DNA of 64,000 nt, taken from Paenibacillus faecalis (lineage in GTDB: Bacteria > Bacillota > Bacilli > Paenibacillales > Paenibacillaceae). Made by a program: the position numbers and the translations under genes. The notes below the pieces were generated by a model. The model had not been told where the DNA came from. It ran no database searches and saw nothing but the letters and a program-made list of their open reading frames with translations. Positions 50,330 through 58,645 of this stretch are shown piece after piece. The DNA lies in NCBI RefSeq assembly GCF_900289175.1, contig NZ_LT985747.1, forward strand, positions 1,501,121 to 1,565,120. The letters are read 5' to 3'. Position 1 is the first letter of the stretch. Every line of letters starts with the position of its first letter.

Positions 50330-51181
50330 TTATTGCTGATAATATTGGCGCAACTGCTTAAGCAGCTTCACCTTATTTGCCTTGGAAATTGCCGTGGGGC
50401 TCATTCCAAACGCATCACCGCACTCCTTGGCCAGCCCTCGCAGATTCACGACGGTCATGGTTTCCAGCAGTTCCATCGCTTTGTCAAGCCCAGACTTCTC
50501 TACCATCTCATCGATCCTATGTTTGGACGGGCTGTCAAACGCTGCCGGATCTCCACTGTCCCTTTCCGGACTGACATCTTCAGAAGCAATGTTCGGATCG
50601 GTATTGGCTGCTGACACAGGAATGCTTCTTTCGCCCCCGCTATCGGTTGGAATATTGGGTGCTTCGTCCAACTCCGGCACTTGCTCTGATGTCTGTCCCG
50701 CCGCCTGTTCCGGCATCTGTTTCACCGTCTGCTCCGGCGTCTCCTCCGCTGCCTGTTCCTGCGTCTGCTTCGCCGCCTGCCACGGCGCCTCCTCCGCTGC
50801 CTGCTCCAGCACCTGCTCCGCCGACTGCTTGGGCGTCTGCTCTACAACCTGCCCATGCGGAATCGGTTGCACGAGTTCGCCGCTCTCCTTGGCAATATTC
50901 GCACCGTTGCGCCGACCGATGATGCGCTCTATGTCGTCGTGGGGCCTTGGGATGACATGCCGGGCGATCAGCACATCGTCGCCCAAGCGTTGCGCTGTGG
51001 AAGCGCCTGCTTCCACGGATGCTTGAACAGCGCCGATATCGCCCGTAACCGCAATCGTCACCAAACCTCCGCCCACATTGCATTTTTCCATCAGTTCAAC
51101 CTGAGCTGTTTTGAGCATAATATCCAGGCATTCAATCGCCGGAAGAAGCCCCCGCGTCTCAATTAACCCAAGCGCCTGCAT
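50330..51181 (-). CDS. BMC-H shell protein with a Gln/Glu-rich linker and C-terminal Rho_N/SAP-like tail
   Basis: A 283-aa protein. The ATG at 51181 (MQALGLIETRG) follows AAGGAGG; the earlier ATG lies inside that site. Residues 1-95 form a normal BMC domain (CNVGGGLVTIAVTGD, RHVIPRPH). Residues 105-175 are an imperfect four-residue-periodic Glu/Gln/Ala repeat, followed by an acidic, probably disordered stretch. Residues 215-283 (RIDEMVEKSGLDKAM, then TVVNLRGLAKECGDAFG, ending KVKLLKQLRQYY) resemble a helix-extended-helix Rho_N/SAP fold. It is comparable in design to EutK/PduK-type tailed shell proteins, but the tail differs. It may bind nucleic acid or cargo. Confidence 0.85.
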   Translation of the reverse strand: MQALGLIETRGLLPAIECLDIMLKTAQVELMEKCNVGGGLVTIAVTGDIGAVQASVEAGASTAQRLGDDVLIARHVIPRPHDDIERIIGRRNGANIAKESGELVQPIPHGQVVEQTPKQSAEQVLEQAAEEAPWQAAKQTQEQAAEETPEQTVKQMPEQAAGQTSEQVPELDEAPNIPTDSGGERSIPVSAANTDPNIASEDVSPERDSGDPAAFDSPSKHRIDEMVEKSGLDKAMELLETMTVVNLRGLAKECGDAFGMSPTAISKANKVKLLKQLRQYYQQ

Positions 51182-51219
51182 GCTTTGTCCTCCTTTCACT
51201 GCGGCTTCAGATCAGGCCG

Positions 51220-51852
51220 CTATGCCGGATAGGTCACGTAAAACAGTTTCGCAAAGTGCTGTGCTCCCTTAGTCACTTTGACCCCTTTAGGGATGTAGAG
51301 CACGTCTCCCTCTCGGGCAGTGAAGGTTCTGTCGTTCAACGTGACATGGATCGTGCCTTCCAGCACAATATTTATTTCTTCATGGGCCGACTCCCGTTCG
51401 AAGCTGGAACGATCGACGGTCAGAAACCCGGCGCCCATGGAAGATTCCGGCTTTCCGATAACCTCTTGACCGCAAACCTTGGCTCCAGAGGTTCCCGTGC
51501 TGCAAGCATCCATTTTTACCGTCTGGCCCCGCACAAGCTTAAAGCCGGCTGAATCTGTCTCCGCTTGATAAGGTGGCGCTGGATCTAGTTCCAACAGCTT
51601 TTCAACCAAACCTTTTTCCGATAAAATTTTAAAAAATTTGTAAATTGCATTCATGTCGAGATCATCCTGTGTTTCGCAGCCTGCGGCATCCACACCCAAA
51701 GTCTCACACGGCGCATCGGTAAACTCCAATCCAAGCTCCTTTGCCTTGTCCCAGGCCGCTGGCGTCACAATCGTGTTGCTATCAATGCAGCATCGCTTTT
51801 GTCCGGTGTCTACCCATTTCTCCACGTCCGCAGCGCATATAAGCTTTTTCAC
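51220..51852 (-). CDS. eutQ: EutQ-like cupin-domain protein
   Basis: A 210-aa protein. The GTG at 51852 (VKKLICAADVEKW) follows AAAGGGGG and fits the EutQ N-terminus; the open frame upstream overlaps the vertex gene and is rejected. The C-terminal 110 residues form a cupin barrel (SSFERESAHEEINIVLEGTI, GDVLYIPKGVKV). EutQ proteins are acetate kinases or assembly helpers in ethanolamine compartments. Here it may turn acetyl-phosphate from PduL into acetate and ATP. That role is inferred from the family. Confidence 0.88.
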   Translation of the reverse strand: MKKLICAADVEKWVDTGQKRCCIDSNTIVTPAAWDKAKELGLEFTDAPCETLGVDAAGCETQDDLDMNAIYKFFKILSEKGLVEKLLELDPAPPYQAETDSAGFKLVRGQTVKMDACSTGTSGAKVCGQEVIGKPESSMGAGFLTVDRSSFERESAHEEINIVLEGTIHVTLNDRTFTAREGDVLYIPKGVKVTKGAQHFAKLFYVTYPA

Positions 51853-51895
51853 AGTTCTCGCCCCCTTTCGCTGCAATTGATTCCTGTTTCGGCAT

Positions 51896-52159
51896 TTATT
51901 CGAAAATGCAATCCGAATCGATGATGCCAACGACGACGGCATCCACAGGAACATCGTCTGTTTGCAGCATTTTGCGGGCTGAAGAGCCCGTGCTGACAAT
52001 CACCCGATCGCCTATGCCGGCTCCGATCGTATCAACCACAATCAGGCGGCGTCCGTCGTCGCCTCCGCCAATAACCTCGGCCAGCATCAGTTTCATTCCA
52101 ATAAGAGAATCCGCTTTGCGAGTCGACCAGATATTGTGAATCAACTTAGCCGCAATCAT
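51896..52159 (-). CDS. eutN: BMC-P vertex pentamer protein (EutN/CcmL family)
   Basis: An 87-aa protein. The ATG at 52159 (MIAAKLIHNIWSTRK) follows GGAAGGAA; the upstream open stretch overlaps the GrpU gene and is rejected. The sequence shows the EutN/CcmL OB-fold (SLIGMKLMLAEVIG, VVDTIGAGIGDRVIVSTGSSARK, VVGIIDSD). Pentamers cap the vertices of the polyhedral shell. It is the only vertex gene in the locus. Confidence 0.95.
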   Translation of the reverse strand: MIAAKLIHNIWSTRKADSLIGMKLMLAEVIGGGDDGRRLIVVDTIGAGIGDRVIVSTGSSARKMLQTDDVPVDAVVVGIIDSDCIFE

Positions 52160-52466
52160 GACATTCCTTCCTTCCCGCTTTTCCGCTCCTCCGCTTGATC
52201 TCGGCGATGGCATCCTCCACGGAAGCCGTGTCGCCAAAAATAGCGAGAAGCATCATGTTTTGCGGGCAGCTGCCACGGATATCTTCAACGGTCACGCCCA
52301 CCACCTTTTCAGCTACATCCGCGGCCCAAACCATATCGATCAGCCTTCCCTGGACCAAACCGATCGCATCGCAGCGGGGGACTTCGCGATTGGCAGGCGA
52401 TCCTCTGCGCCGAAGCAAAATATCCAGCGTTCCCTTGGAAGGAGATTTAATAATCCGAAACTCCAT
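52146..52466 (-). CDS. grpU: GrpU-like BMC shell protein with Fe-S pore motif
   Basis: A 106-aa protein after AGGAGGCGATATAA. It starts MEFRIIKSPSKGTLDILLRRRG and has an incomplete BMC-like fold (DAIGLVQGRLIDMVWAADVAEKV) with GSCPQNMMLLAIFGD. GrpU proteins of glycyl-radical compartments carry a G-x-C-P-Q pore motif whose Cys binds an Fe-S cluster at the hexamer axis, and that motif is present here. It may pass electrons across the shell to CutD or accept them. It overlaps the vertex gene start by 14 nt. Confidence 0.88.
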   Translation of the reverse strand: MEFRIIKSPSKGTLDILLRRRGSPANREVPRCDAIGLVQGRLIDMVWAADVAEKVVGVTVEDIRGSCPQNMMLLAIFGDTASVEDAIAEIKRRSGKAGRKECHDCG

Positions 52467-53306
52467 TTATATCGCCTCCTGCGTACAATTCAGAGCGATG
52501 CCCAGCGGAGTGACAAACAGGGGATTCACAGGCTTATAGGTAGCGATCCCGGTTTGCCGTTCAATAATGGCCTCTATGCCGGAAAGGCAACAAGTACCGC
52601 CCACCAAATACATTTCTTTGACCTCATGACCTGCAACGTGGCGGTTGATAATGGAAGAAACCTTATCAATAACCGGCCGAAGCAGCGGCAGCAATTCTTT
52701 GTGGTGAGCGGGATCTCGCTTAAAGTGATCGGCTTCAGCAAGTTCCATATGGTAAGCCCCGGAAATCACCAAAGAAAAGTGAGTACCTCCTGTTGCCTCA
52801 TCAGCGACATAGATGACCTTTCCATCCTTCAGAATCGATATGCCCGTAGTCCCGCCGCCAATGTCCACAATCGCTCCATCGGATATTTGCAGCACGGCAT
52901 TAGCCGCCGTAGGCTCATCCAATAAAGCCGTAATCTCAAAACCCGCGGCCTGGACCACATGCTTGATGGCGCCGGCATCCAGCACATCGGTTCCCGGAGG
53001 AATCGCTGCAGCCGCATATTCCAGTTGGGTATCCAATTGCTGCTCCAACTGCGCCTTAAGCTCCCTCACGATCTGAATCGCACCCAAATAGTCCACCACC
53101 ATTCCGTCGCGAACGACATTGGCATACCGGTAAGCACCCGCCACCGGCTGACGGGTATCATCCAACACCGAAAGCACTACACAGGCCGTTCCCAGATCCA
53201 CCCCGGTATAGTAAAACGAAGACCGTCTTGGAGTCGGCTTTCGGATGACGGCTTCGAATTGCTTTACCAGTTGGTCGCAGTATGCAAAGGGTTTTGTCTC
53301 TGGCAT
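52467..53306 (-). CDS. eutJ: EutJ-like actin/Hsp70-fold chaperone
   Basis: A 279-aa protein. The ATG at 53306 (MPETKPFAYCDQLVK) follows AAGGAGG; the frame upstream overlaps the EutT-like gene. The ATPase fold is shown by phosphate-1 YYTGVDLGTACVVLSV, the connect region (DEPTAANAVLQISDGAIVDIGGGTTGISI) and adenosine motif YLVGGTCCLSGI. EutJ-type proteins are presumed chaperones for enzyme loading or reactivation in ethanolamine- and choline-type compartments. Direct function is unproven. Confidence 0.92.
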   Translation of the reverse strand: MPETKPFAYCDQLVKQFEAVIRKPTPRRSSFYYTGVDLGTACVVLSVLDDTRQPVAGAYRYANVVRDGMVVDYLGAIQIVRELKAQLEQQLDTQLEYAAAAIPPGTDVLDAGAIKHVVQAAGFEITALLDEPTAANAVLQISDGAIVDIGGGTTGISILKDGKVIYVADEATGGTHFSLVISGAYHMELAEADHFKRDPAHHKELLPLLRPVIDKVSSIINRHVAGHEVKEMYLVGGTCCLSGIEAIIERQTGIATYKPVNPLFVTPLGIALNCTQEAI

Positions 53307-53947
53307 GTTCTTCCTCCTTCTGTAGATTGGCAAATAAGCGAACTCAATGCGTTAATCATATAGTTTATTTCAGAAATGATATCTTCCTCCGGCTTTTTCT
53401 GGGGGCAACATTCCGCGGCTTCCAGGACCGCTATCCCAAACTCTCGCAAAGCACTGCGCAGACGGTGGAGCAAAGCAATTTCTCTGCCTTTTTCCAGTTG
53501 CATGTGAAACTCGGTCACCTCAAAGCAATCTCCCGCATCCTCAGAAAGAGCATCAGCAGAAATACCAGTACACCCCCGAAAAGACAAACCAGCAGCAGAT
53601 CTACCGCCTCTTTCTCCCTTTTGGAGAGTCAAAAACAGCCTTGATAGCTCCAGCACCTTCTGGGCCAGCAGCACATCCCGCTCCAGCAGTTCCTGCCCGG
53701 TGAGCAAAAACAGGGCGGACATGGACTGCATCTGACAGCGGAGCTTCCTGCGCTGCAAGTCCGGTTTTTCCTCCTGTCGCTCCGGATTCGGCGGTGATTG
53801 TTCTGTCTCAAAGGTCACCGCGATCTGACGATCTGTTAAAAACTGGCGCGCCTCCGGCGTCAATCGACTTCCATGTTCCACCATGTATGACGTGAAGGGC
53901 TTTATCCTGTACATATTGCGCAATTCTATTTCGGTAATAAATTTCAT
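53264..53947 (-). CDS. EutT-like cobalamin-adenosyltransferase-family protein without the metal motif
   Basis: A 227-aa protein. The ATG at 53947 (MKFITEIELRNMYRI) follows GTGGAG; the frame upstream runs through a repeat element and is rejected. The N-terminus matches EutT (FITE..LR, then SRLTPEARQFLTDRQIAVTF), and the rest is a helical bundle rich in Leu/Glu. The HX11CCX2C metal-binding motif of true EutT is absent. Glycyl-radical choline cleavage needs no B12, so the protein probably has a non-catalytic or repurposed role. It overlaps eutJ by 43 nt. Confidence 0.8.
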   Translation of the reverse strand: MKFITEIELRNMYRIKPFTSYMVEHGSRLTPEARQFLTDRQIAVTFETEQSPPNPERQEEKPDLQRRKLRCQMQSMSALFLLTGQELLERDVLLAQKVLELSRLFLTLQKGERGGRSAAGLSFRGCTGISADALSEDAGDCFEVTEFHMQLEKGREIALLHRLRSALREFGIAVLEAAECCPQKKPEEDIISEINYMINALSSLICQSTEGGRTCQRQNPLHTATNW

Positions 53948-53973
53948 GGTCTCAACTCCACTCTTATTACCCC

Positions 53974-54073
53974 AAGCGTAAACGGCTTCGCCGTCTTTGA
54001 CAGGCAAAGCATACGTTTCGCGGAGAAATCTAAGATTAAAAGTATAGTGCAGAACTTATACTTTCTTAGATTT
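53974..54073 (-). repeat. Structured tandem element, copy 2
   Basis: On the minus strand: stem AAATCTAAG/CTTAGATTT enclosing AAAGTATAAGTT, then a second hairpin GACGGCGAAGCCGTTT and the ending CTTG. It is directly adjacent to copy 1. The stem sequence differs from copy 1 but pairing is preserved. Confidence 0.75.
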
Positions 54074-54166
54074 CAAGAGGAAACGGCTTCGCCGTCCTGA
54101 ATGTCGGGAGCGTTTCCTATAGTTAATCAGGGAAAGCACAATGAAAACTTATACTTTCTGATTAAC
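54074..54166 (-). repeat. Structured tandem element, copy 1, overlapping the eutP stop
   Basis: On the minus strand: stem GTTAATCAG/CTGATTAAC enclosing AAAGTATAAGTT, then GACGGCGAAGCCGTTT and CTTG. The last codons and stop of the EutP-like gene lie inside the first stem. No protein gene fits here. Confidence 0.75.
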
Positions 54167-54592
54167 AGACAAATAACATTTCAACTGCTCGATTCCCGTT
54201 CCCCGTGGAAAACTAATGCGGAAAAAAGGTTCAGCTATCCCGATACGTTCCAAAACTTGCACACAGTGCTTCTCATTTTCTGGCACAAGATCGGCTTTCG
54301 TTATGACACCCACAACCGGTCTCGTAAAAGAATCTGCAAATCCGGGAGGGTAGACTTCCTGACGCCGGGACTGGTCCACCATGATCAAAATGTGGCTGGC
54401 GTTCTGCGCCGTTGCAATCAGATGGCTGTACATCCAGGCGTTCTCAACATACGCGCCCGGCGTATCGATCGTCTTTGGGCCATAGATAACCTCTTGCGTA
54501 CGCCGCAGCGGGCGATCCACACCGTCAAGCGCATGGGCCAGCGTCGTTTTTCCACAGCCTGTAGGGCCGATCAGCATAATACGCTTTTTCAT
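54149..54592 (-). CDS. eutP: EutP/PduV-like small GTPase-fold protein
   Basis: A 147-aa protein. P-loop [14 protein letters not shown] at residue 9, switch DTPGAY (about 46), and TKADL for guanine recognition (about 103). EutP/PduV proteins associate with microcompartments, and some have acetate kinase activity or link shells to cytoskeletal filaments. Its ATG overlaps the CutR-like stop by 4 nt (ATGA). Its last codons are encoded within a repeat element, so the C-terminus may have been altered by that insertion. Confidence 0.92.
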   Translation of the reverse strand: MKKRIMLIGPTGCGKTTLAHALDGVDRPLRRTQEVIYGPKTIDTPGAYVENAWMYSHLIATAQNASHILIMVDQSRRQEVYPPGFADSFTRPVVGVITKADLVPENEKHCVQVLERIGIAEPFFRISFPRGTGIEQLKCYLSVNQKV

Positions 54593-54942
54593 GTCCGTGT
54601 AATCTCCGCCGTCGTAAAGCCCAGTTTGTCGCCAAGTGTGTTATTGATAGCCCGCAGCGCTGTTTCCACACTGGCTACATCCCCCGTGAGGAGCACCGAA
54701 CCGGTAAAGCGATCCAAAAAACCGATTTCTATACCCGCAACCTTGGTAGCGATGTCCGCGGCAATAATAGAAGTTTCATAGGGTGACAGCGTTAAAATGC
54801 CAATAGCTCCCGCGTTATCGATTCCCAATCTGTCATAAATGTCCGGTATGGGCGAAGCAATAATATGGGCCAGCGTCACCTGTTTGCCCGGCACGGATTC
54901 CTGGATAATCCGCTCACGATCAGATCCCACAGGCCGCTGCAT
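54589..54942 (-). CDS. cutR: EutS/CutR-like circularly permuted BMC-H shell protein
   Basis: A 117-aa protein closely resembling EutS/PduU/CutR. The N-terminal extension with [22 protein letters not shown] forms the plugging beta-barrel. The permuted BMC fold ([44 protein letters not shown]) follows. It makes hexameric facet tiles whose pore is covered on one side. It begins 13 nt after the cutD stop and overlaps eutP. Confidence 0.94.
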   Translation of the reverse strand: MQRPVGSDRERIIQESVPGKQVTLAHIIASPIPDIYDRLGIDNAGAIGILTLSPYETSIIAADIATKVAGIEIGFLDRFTGSVLLTGDVASVETALRAINNTLGDKLGFTTAEITRT

Positions 54943-54955
54943 AAATATTTCCTCC

Positions 54956-55918
54956 TTAATGTCTGATCACCCGAACCGGGAAATCGTATTGGCTGATTTG
55001 ACGTTCAATACGCTCCAGATCGGCATCATTAAGACTCAAATCCCCTTGGACGGTGTAGTCCATATCCAGTTGCCTGTATTTGTTTATCCCCAACTTGTGA
55101 TAAGGAAGCAAATCGATGCCTTGGAAATTCTGATATCCCTTATAGGGAAGTAGAAACTCTATCGTTTTGCGAATCGTGTCCTCATCATCATTGAGCCCCT
55201 TCATGAGCGGCATCCGCACCTTCACGTTGTGTTTGCGGATAATCAGTTCCCGTAAATTTTCGAGAATGCGCTCGTTGCGCACACCGGTCAGTTCATAATG
55301 ACGGTCAGAATCCATATGCTTCAGGTCGTACAACAGCAGATCGATAAATTCCGCCATTGCCAAAATCGTTTCCAGCTTTGTATACCCCGAGGTTTCGATC
55401 GCTGTATGGATTCCGGAACGCTTGCACTCTTTGAGCAGACGGATTGCAAATTCGGGCTGCGTGCTTACTTCGCCGCCACCCAAAGTAACACCACCGCCGG
55501 ACGTATGGTAGAACAGAGCATCCTGCTGCACAATTTCCATCACTTCCGATACTGTCATATCCATTCCGACGATGGAGAGTGCCTGCGCGGGACAAACCTT
55601 TTCACAGGCCCGGCAGCCGATGCAATCACTCATTCGGTCAATCAAATGCCGCGGTTTGGACGAATCGTGCGGGCCGACCGTGGAAAAACGGTGGATTTCC
55701 TGGGGACAGACCGCAATACAAGCACCGCAATCAGTACACAGGTCTCGTTTGTACATCACTTGATATTTCTTTTTCAGACCCTCCGGGTTAGAACACCACT
55801 GACAGCGCAGAGGACATCCCTTGAAAAAAATGAGCGTCCGGATACCGGGGCCATCGTATATGGAATATTTTTGGATGTTAAAAATGCGTGCCCGCCTTTC
55901 CGGCATGCCTGACTCCAT
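54956..55918 (-). CDS. cutD: Choline TMA-lyase activating enzyme CutD
   Basis: A 320-aa radical-SAM activase that installs the glycyl radical on CutC. The ATG at 55918 ([13 protein letters not shown]) follows GGAAGGAG by 7 nt; earlier ATGs lack sites. Motif CX3CX2C for the SAM cluster is in [17 protein letters not shown] (about residue 35). Two further ferredoxin-type clusters are [12 protein letters not shown] and [17 protein letters not shown] and the C-terminal barrel ([13 protein letters not shown]) are as in PFL-activase-like proteins. It lies 73 bp after cutC, behind a strong GC hairpin. Confidence 0.96.
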   Translation of the reverse strand: MESGMPERRARIFNIQKYSIYDGPGIRTLIFFKGCPLRCQWCSNPEGLKKKYQVMYKRDLCTDCGACIAVCPQEIHRFSTVGPHDSSKPRHLIDRMSDCIGCRACEKVCPAQALSIVGMDMTVSEVMEIVQQDALFYHTSGGGVTLGGGEVSTQPEFAIRLLKECKRSGIHTAIETSGYTKLETILAMAEFIDLLLYDLKHMDSDRHYELTGVRNERILENLRELIIRKHNVKVRMPLMKGLNDDEDTIRKTIEFLLPYKGYQNFQGIDLLPYHKLGINKYRQLDMDYTVQGDLSLNDADLERIERQISQYDFPVRVIRH

Positions 55919-55950
55919 AGCTACTCTCCTTCCTTGCCGCATATCTACTT

Positions 55951-55977
55951 CTTCCCCGGCCCGGCAAGCCGGGGAAG
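55951..55977 (-). other. GC-rich hairpin between cutC and cutD
   Basis: CTTCCCCGGC and GCCGGGGAAG form a 10-bp stem with a seven-base loop. No T-run follows in the direction of transcription, so it is more likely an mRNA processing, stability or attenuation element than a terminator. Confidence 0.75.
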
Positions 55978-55991
55978 AAGCGCGGGTCTTC

Positions 55992-58553
55992 TTAGAAATG
56001 ATCAATCATCGTTCTGCTGATGATCTCATCCTGTACTTCTTTGCACAGTTCCACAAAGTATGCACTGTAGCCGGCGACGCGAATGATCAGATCGCGATAT
56101 TGGTCGGGATTTTGCTGTGCTTTAAGCAGCGTTTCATTATCCACATAACTGAACTGCATTTGACCGTTGCCGAGAATGGAGGCCGTCCGCAGCAGATTAA
56201 TCAGTCCGTTCTCTCCTTCAGGCGTTTCCAGCAAACCACGCAAAATCTTAAAGTTATGCACCATTCCGATATTCATAGCCTCGACATCCATCTTGCTCAC
56301 CGATTTGATGACGGCCGTCGGCCCCTTTTTGTCATGCCCCTGGGTAGGGCTGATGCCATCGGACAGCGGCAACCATGCTTTGCGTCCATTGGCTGTAGCG
56401 CCGGTCATCGCGCCGAAAGGCGTATTGTTCGAGATGGAAAGCGTGCCGTGACTGAAAGTGGAGAACAGGGTTTTAAATTTTCGGTGATAGTTTTCCGTCC
56501 ACCCGATGATATCAGCGGCGATGCAATCGGCATAATCGTCGTCGTTTCCATATTTAGGTGCGTTCAGACAATCCCTTTGAATCTGCTCATAACCTTCGAA
56601 GTCGGCGAGAAGCGCATCACGGATTTGTTCGAGCGTATATTTTTTGTCATCGAAAACCAGCTTCTTGATCGCGGCCATGGAATCAGCGTAAGTCGCTAAT
56701 CCAGACCAGACCAAACCAGGCCCCCAGTTATACATGGCGCCGCCGGCAGACACGTCACGACCATTCTCCATCGTGCCTTCAAACATGATCGACATCAGCG
56801 GCTTCGGTGCGTAGTCGCGATGAACACGCTGGCTGATGACGGTGCCCACGGCCGAAAGCTCGGTGATGTACGCCACCTGCTTCTTGACCGCCGCTTCAAA
56901 TTCCTCATAGGTCGTAAAATTGCGCAAATCGCCCAGGTCCAATCCTTGCTTGCTTCCGTGCCAGAGCATATGACCACGGTTAAGGACAAACTCAATGGCA
57001 ATCGGCCACTGGGTATATCCGGTTGAGGTCCATTGATACAAACGGCCGGATTTTTGCGGCTCCACACAGCCCATCAAACAGTAATCGCGGGCATCTTCGA
57101 TACTGCAGCCCTTCATCAACATCATCTTGATGTGAGAATCATCGAAATGGCAGGCCGGAAAGCCCAATCCTGCACGAACAACATCCACAATTTTCTTCAG
57201 GTATTTCTGAGGAGAATTGTTGTGTATCCGGCAAGCAAGCGAAGGCTGGTAAACTCCGACATGACGGACTGCATCCATGAGCAGATAAGTCAGGTCATTA
57301 CAAGCGTCGCCGCCCTCCCGTTTTTGCCCACCGACACACATATTAATGAACGGCTGGTAACCGGCGAAAAACTTGGAGCCGCCCTCGCTGGAAATCCACA
57401 TCACTTCTGAACATTTGATCAAGAAACAGCCTGCAATCTCGAACGCTTCCAAGTCTGTCAATCGGCCGGCTTTTTTGTCCGCCTCATAGAAAGGATACAT
57501 GTATTGGTCCACACGGCCGATCGACATGCCGGTCTGGTTCTCTTCCACAACCAGCAAAGATTCCACGGTCCAGACCGCCTGCATGGCCTCATGGAACGTA
57601 GTAGGCGCATGGGCCGGTACGCGTGCGTTGATCTCGCCGATTTTTTGCAGCTCCGCTTTGCGCTTCGGATCTTTTTCCTTTGCAGCCAGTTGGTAAGCGT
57701 AATCAGACAGCCGTTTGGCATACGCCATCACACCTTCGGTAGTGTCCAGCACGGATTTGTAGTAATAGATTTTTTCGATGTCTTCGGGGTTTTGCATGGA
57801 CAATTGCGCAAGATGGTCCTTAGCCTCCTGCTGAATATCCAGCATCCCTTTCTTCATGAGAATGACATCATAGCCTGGATTGGAGTCGCCGCCGCCGTTG
57901 ATCTGATGGTAGGACAGATCGCTGACAAACGCCTCTCCAGAAAACTCCCAAATACCAGCATCCCGGTATTGCTGCTCGCAAACTTCATCCACCGATTTCC
58001 CTTCCCAGAAAGGAAACAGCTCCTCGTGCATAATCCGTTTGTCTTCCTCGGATATGTAAAAAGGGTCCTGAGGACGGTTGTGAATCGTTTCCAGCTCATC
58101 CCGCGTCCAGCGCCAGGCGATGTCCGGCGAGAAGGCGCCTGCTCGCGGCGCACCGCAAGGATGACCGACGATCAGCTCGTTGTCCTGAATGAGTAGCGGC
58201 GCCTCTTCACATGCTTTTCGAAAAGCCTTGGCACGCAGCATGATCGCCGGCAGACCCGGATTTTCCTTGTACACTTGGGTAAAGGCTCGCGCACGGTAGG
58301 TTGTAATGCTAGGCGTAGCGGTCAAATAATGCTCTTTCAAAGCCCGCAAACGTTCGGTCATTCCATCCGGGTATGCACAGTCTTCCTTCCGCAGGTTGTT
58401 AGAGATGCCTGCAGCTGGTGGCTCGGCTCCCTTTTCCGAAAGCTCTTTTGAAATACCTTGAAACAGCTTCATGATCGCTTCACGTTCTTGGGGAGACATA
58501 GCCTTCGTAGCCTGAGCAAACTTGCTTGAAAACTCATGAATATCCAATATCAT
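55992..58553 (-). CDS. cutC: Choline trimethylamine-lyase CutC (short, type I)
   Basis: An 853-aa glycyl-radical enzyme cleaving choline to trimethylamine and acetaldehyde. I favour the ATG at 58553 ([14 protein letters not shown]); GAGGGA lies close, and a TTG two codons later is an alternative. CutC-specific motifs: [17 protein letters not shown] (choline-binding Asp, about residue 223), [15 protein letters not shown] (thiyl Cys about 496 and base Glu), and the radical loop [14 protein letters not shown] with Gly828. The short N-terminus, without the long extension of enterobacterial CutC, places it in type I; the first 20 residues look amphipathic and may direct encapsulation. It sits between the alcohol dehydrogenase and cutD. 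Confidence 0.96.
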   Translation of the reverse strand: MILDIHEFSSKFAQATKAMSPQEREAIMKLFQGISKELSEKGAEPPAAGISNNLRKEDCAYPDGMTERLRALKEHYLTATPSITTYRARAFTQVYKENPGLPAIMLRAKAFRKACEEAPLLIQDNELIVGHPCGAPRAGAFSPDIAWRWTRDELETIHNRPQDPFYISEEDKRIMHEELFPFWEGKSVDEVCEQQYRDAGIWEFSGEAFVSDLSYHQINGGGDSNPGYDVILMKKGMLDIQQEAKDHLAQLSMQNPEDIEKIYYYKSVLDTTEGVMAYAKRLSDYAYQLAAKEKDPKRKAELQKIGEINARVPAHAPTTFHEAMQAVWTVESLLVVEENQTGMSIGRVDQYMYPFYEADKKAGRLTDLEAFEIAGCFLIKCSEVMWISSEGGSKFFAGYQPFINMCVGGQKREGGDACNDLTYLLMDAVRHVGVYQPSLACRIHNNSPQKYLKKIVDVVRAGLGFPACHFDDSHIKMMLMKGCSIEDARDYCLMGCVEPQKSGRLYQWTSTGYTQWPIAIEFVLNRGHMLWHGSKQGLDLGDLRNFTTYEEFEAAVKKQVAYITELSAVGTVISQRVHRDYAPKPLMSIMFEGTMENGRDVSAGGAMYNWGPGLVWSGLATYADSMAAIKKLVFDDKKYTLEQIRDALLADFEGYEQIQRDCLNAPKYGNDDDYADCIAADIIGWTENYHRKFKTLFSTFSHGTLSISNNTPFGAMTGATANGRKAWLPLSDGISPTQGHDKKGPTAVIKSVSKMDVEAMNIGMVHNFKILRGLLETPEGENGLINLLRTASILGNGQMQFSYVDNETLLKAQQNPDQYRDLIIRVAGYSAYFVELCKEVQDEIISRTMIDHF

Positions 58554-58645
58554 TCCCTCGCAATCTTGTGAAATTTTATACAAACCTAATTTCTCGAAAT
58601 ACGACGCCGCCCTTTAAAAGGACGCCGAATGCGTTTCTTCTTAAT

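Noticed and set aside
50382..51026. Plus-strand 214-aa Ser/Ala/Cys-rich frame
   Set aside because: It is the complement of the repetitive Gln/Glu linker of the tailed shell protein; low-complexity codons keep other frames open.
53948..54007. 20-residue N-terminal extension of the EutT-like protein
   Set aside because: It is encoded by the repeat element and has no ribosome site; ATG 53947 has GTGGAG and fits the family start.
55298..55912. Plus-strand 204-aa frame
   Set aside because: Antisense to cutD, which shows three intact cluster-binding Cys motifs.
55992..58553. Alternative identity as pyruvate formate-lyase or glycerol/propanediol dehydratase
   Set aside because: The [10 protein letters not shown] and [10 protein letters not shown] motifs and neighbouring CutR/EutS-type genes match choline lyase.
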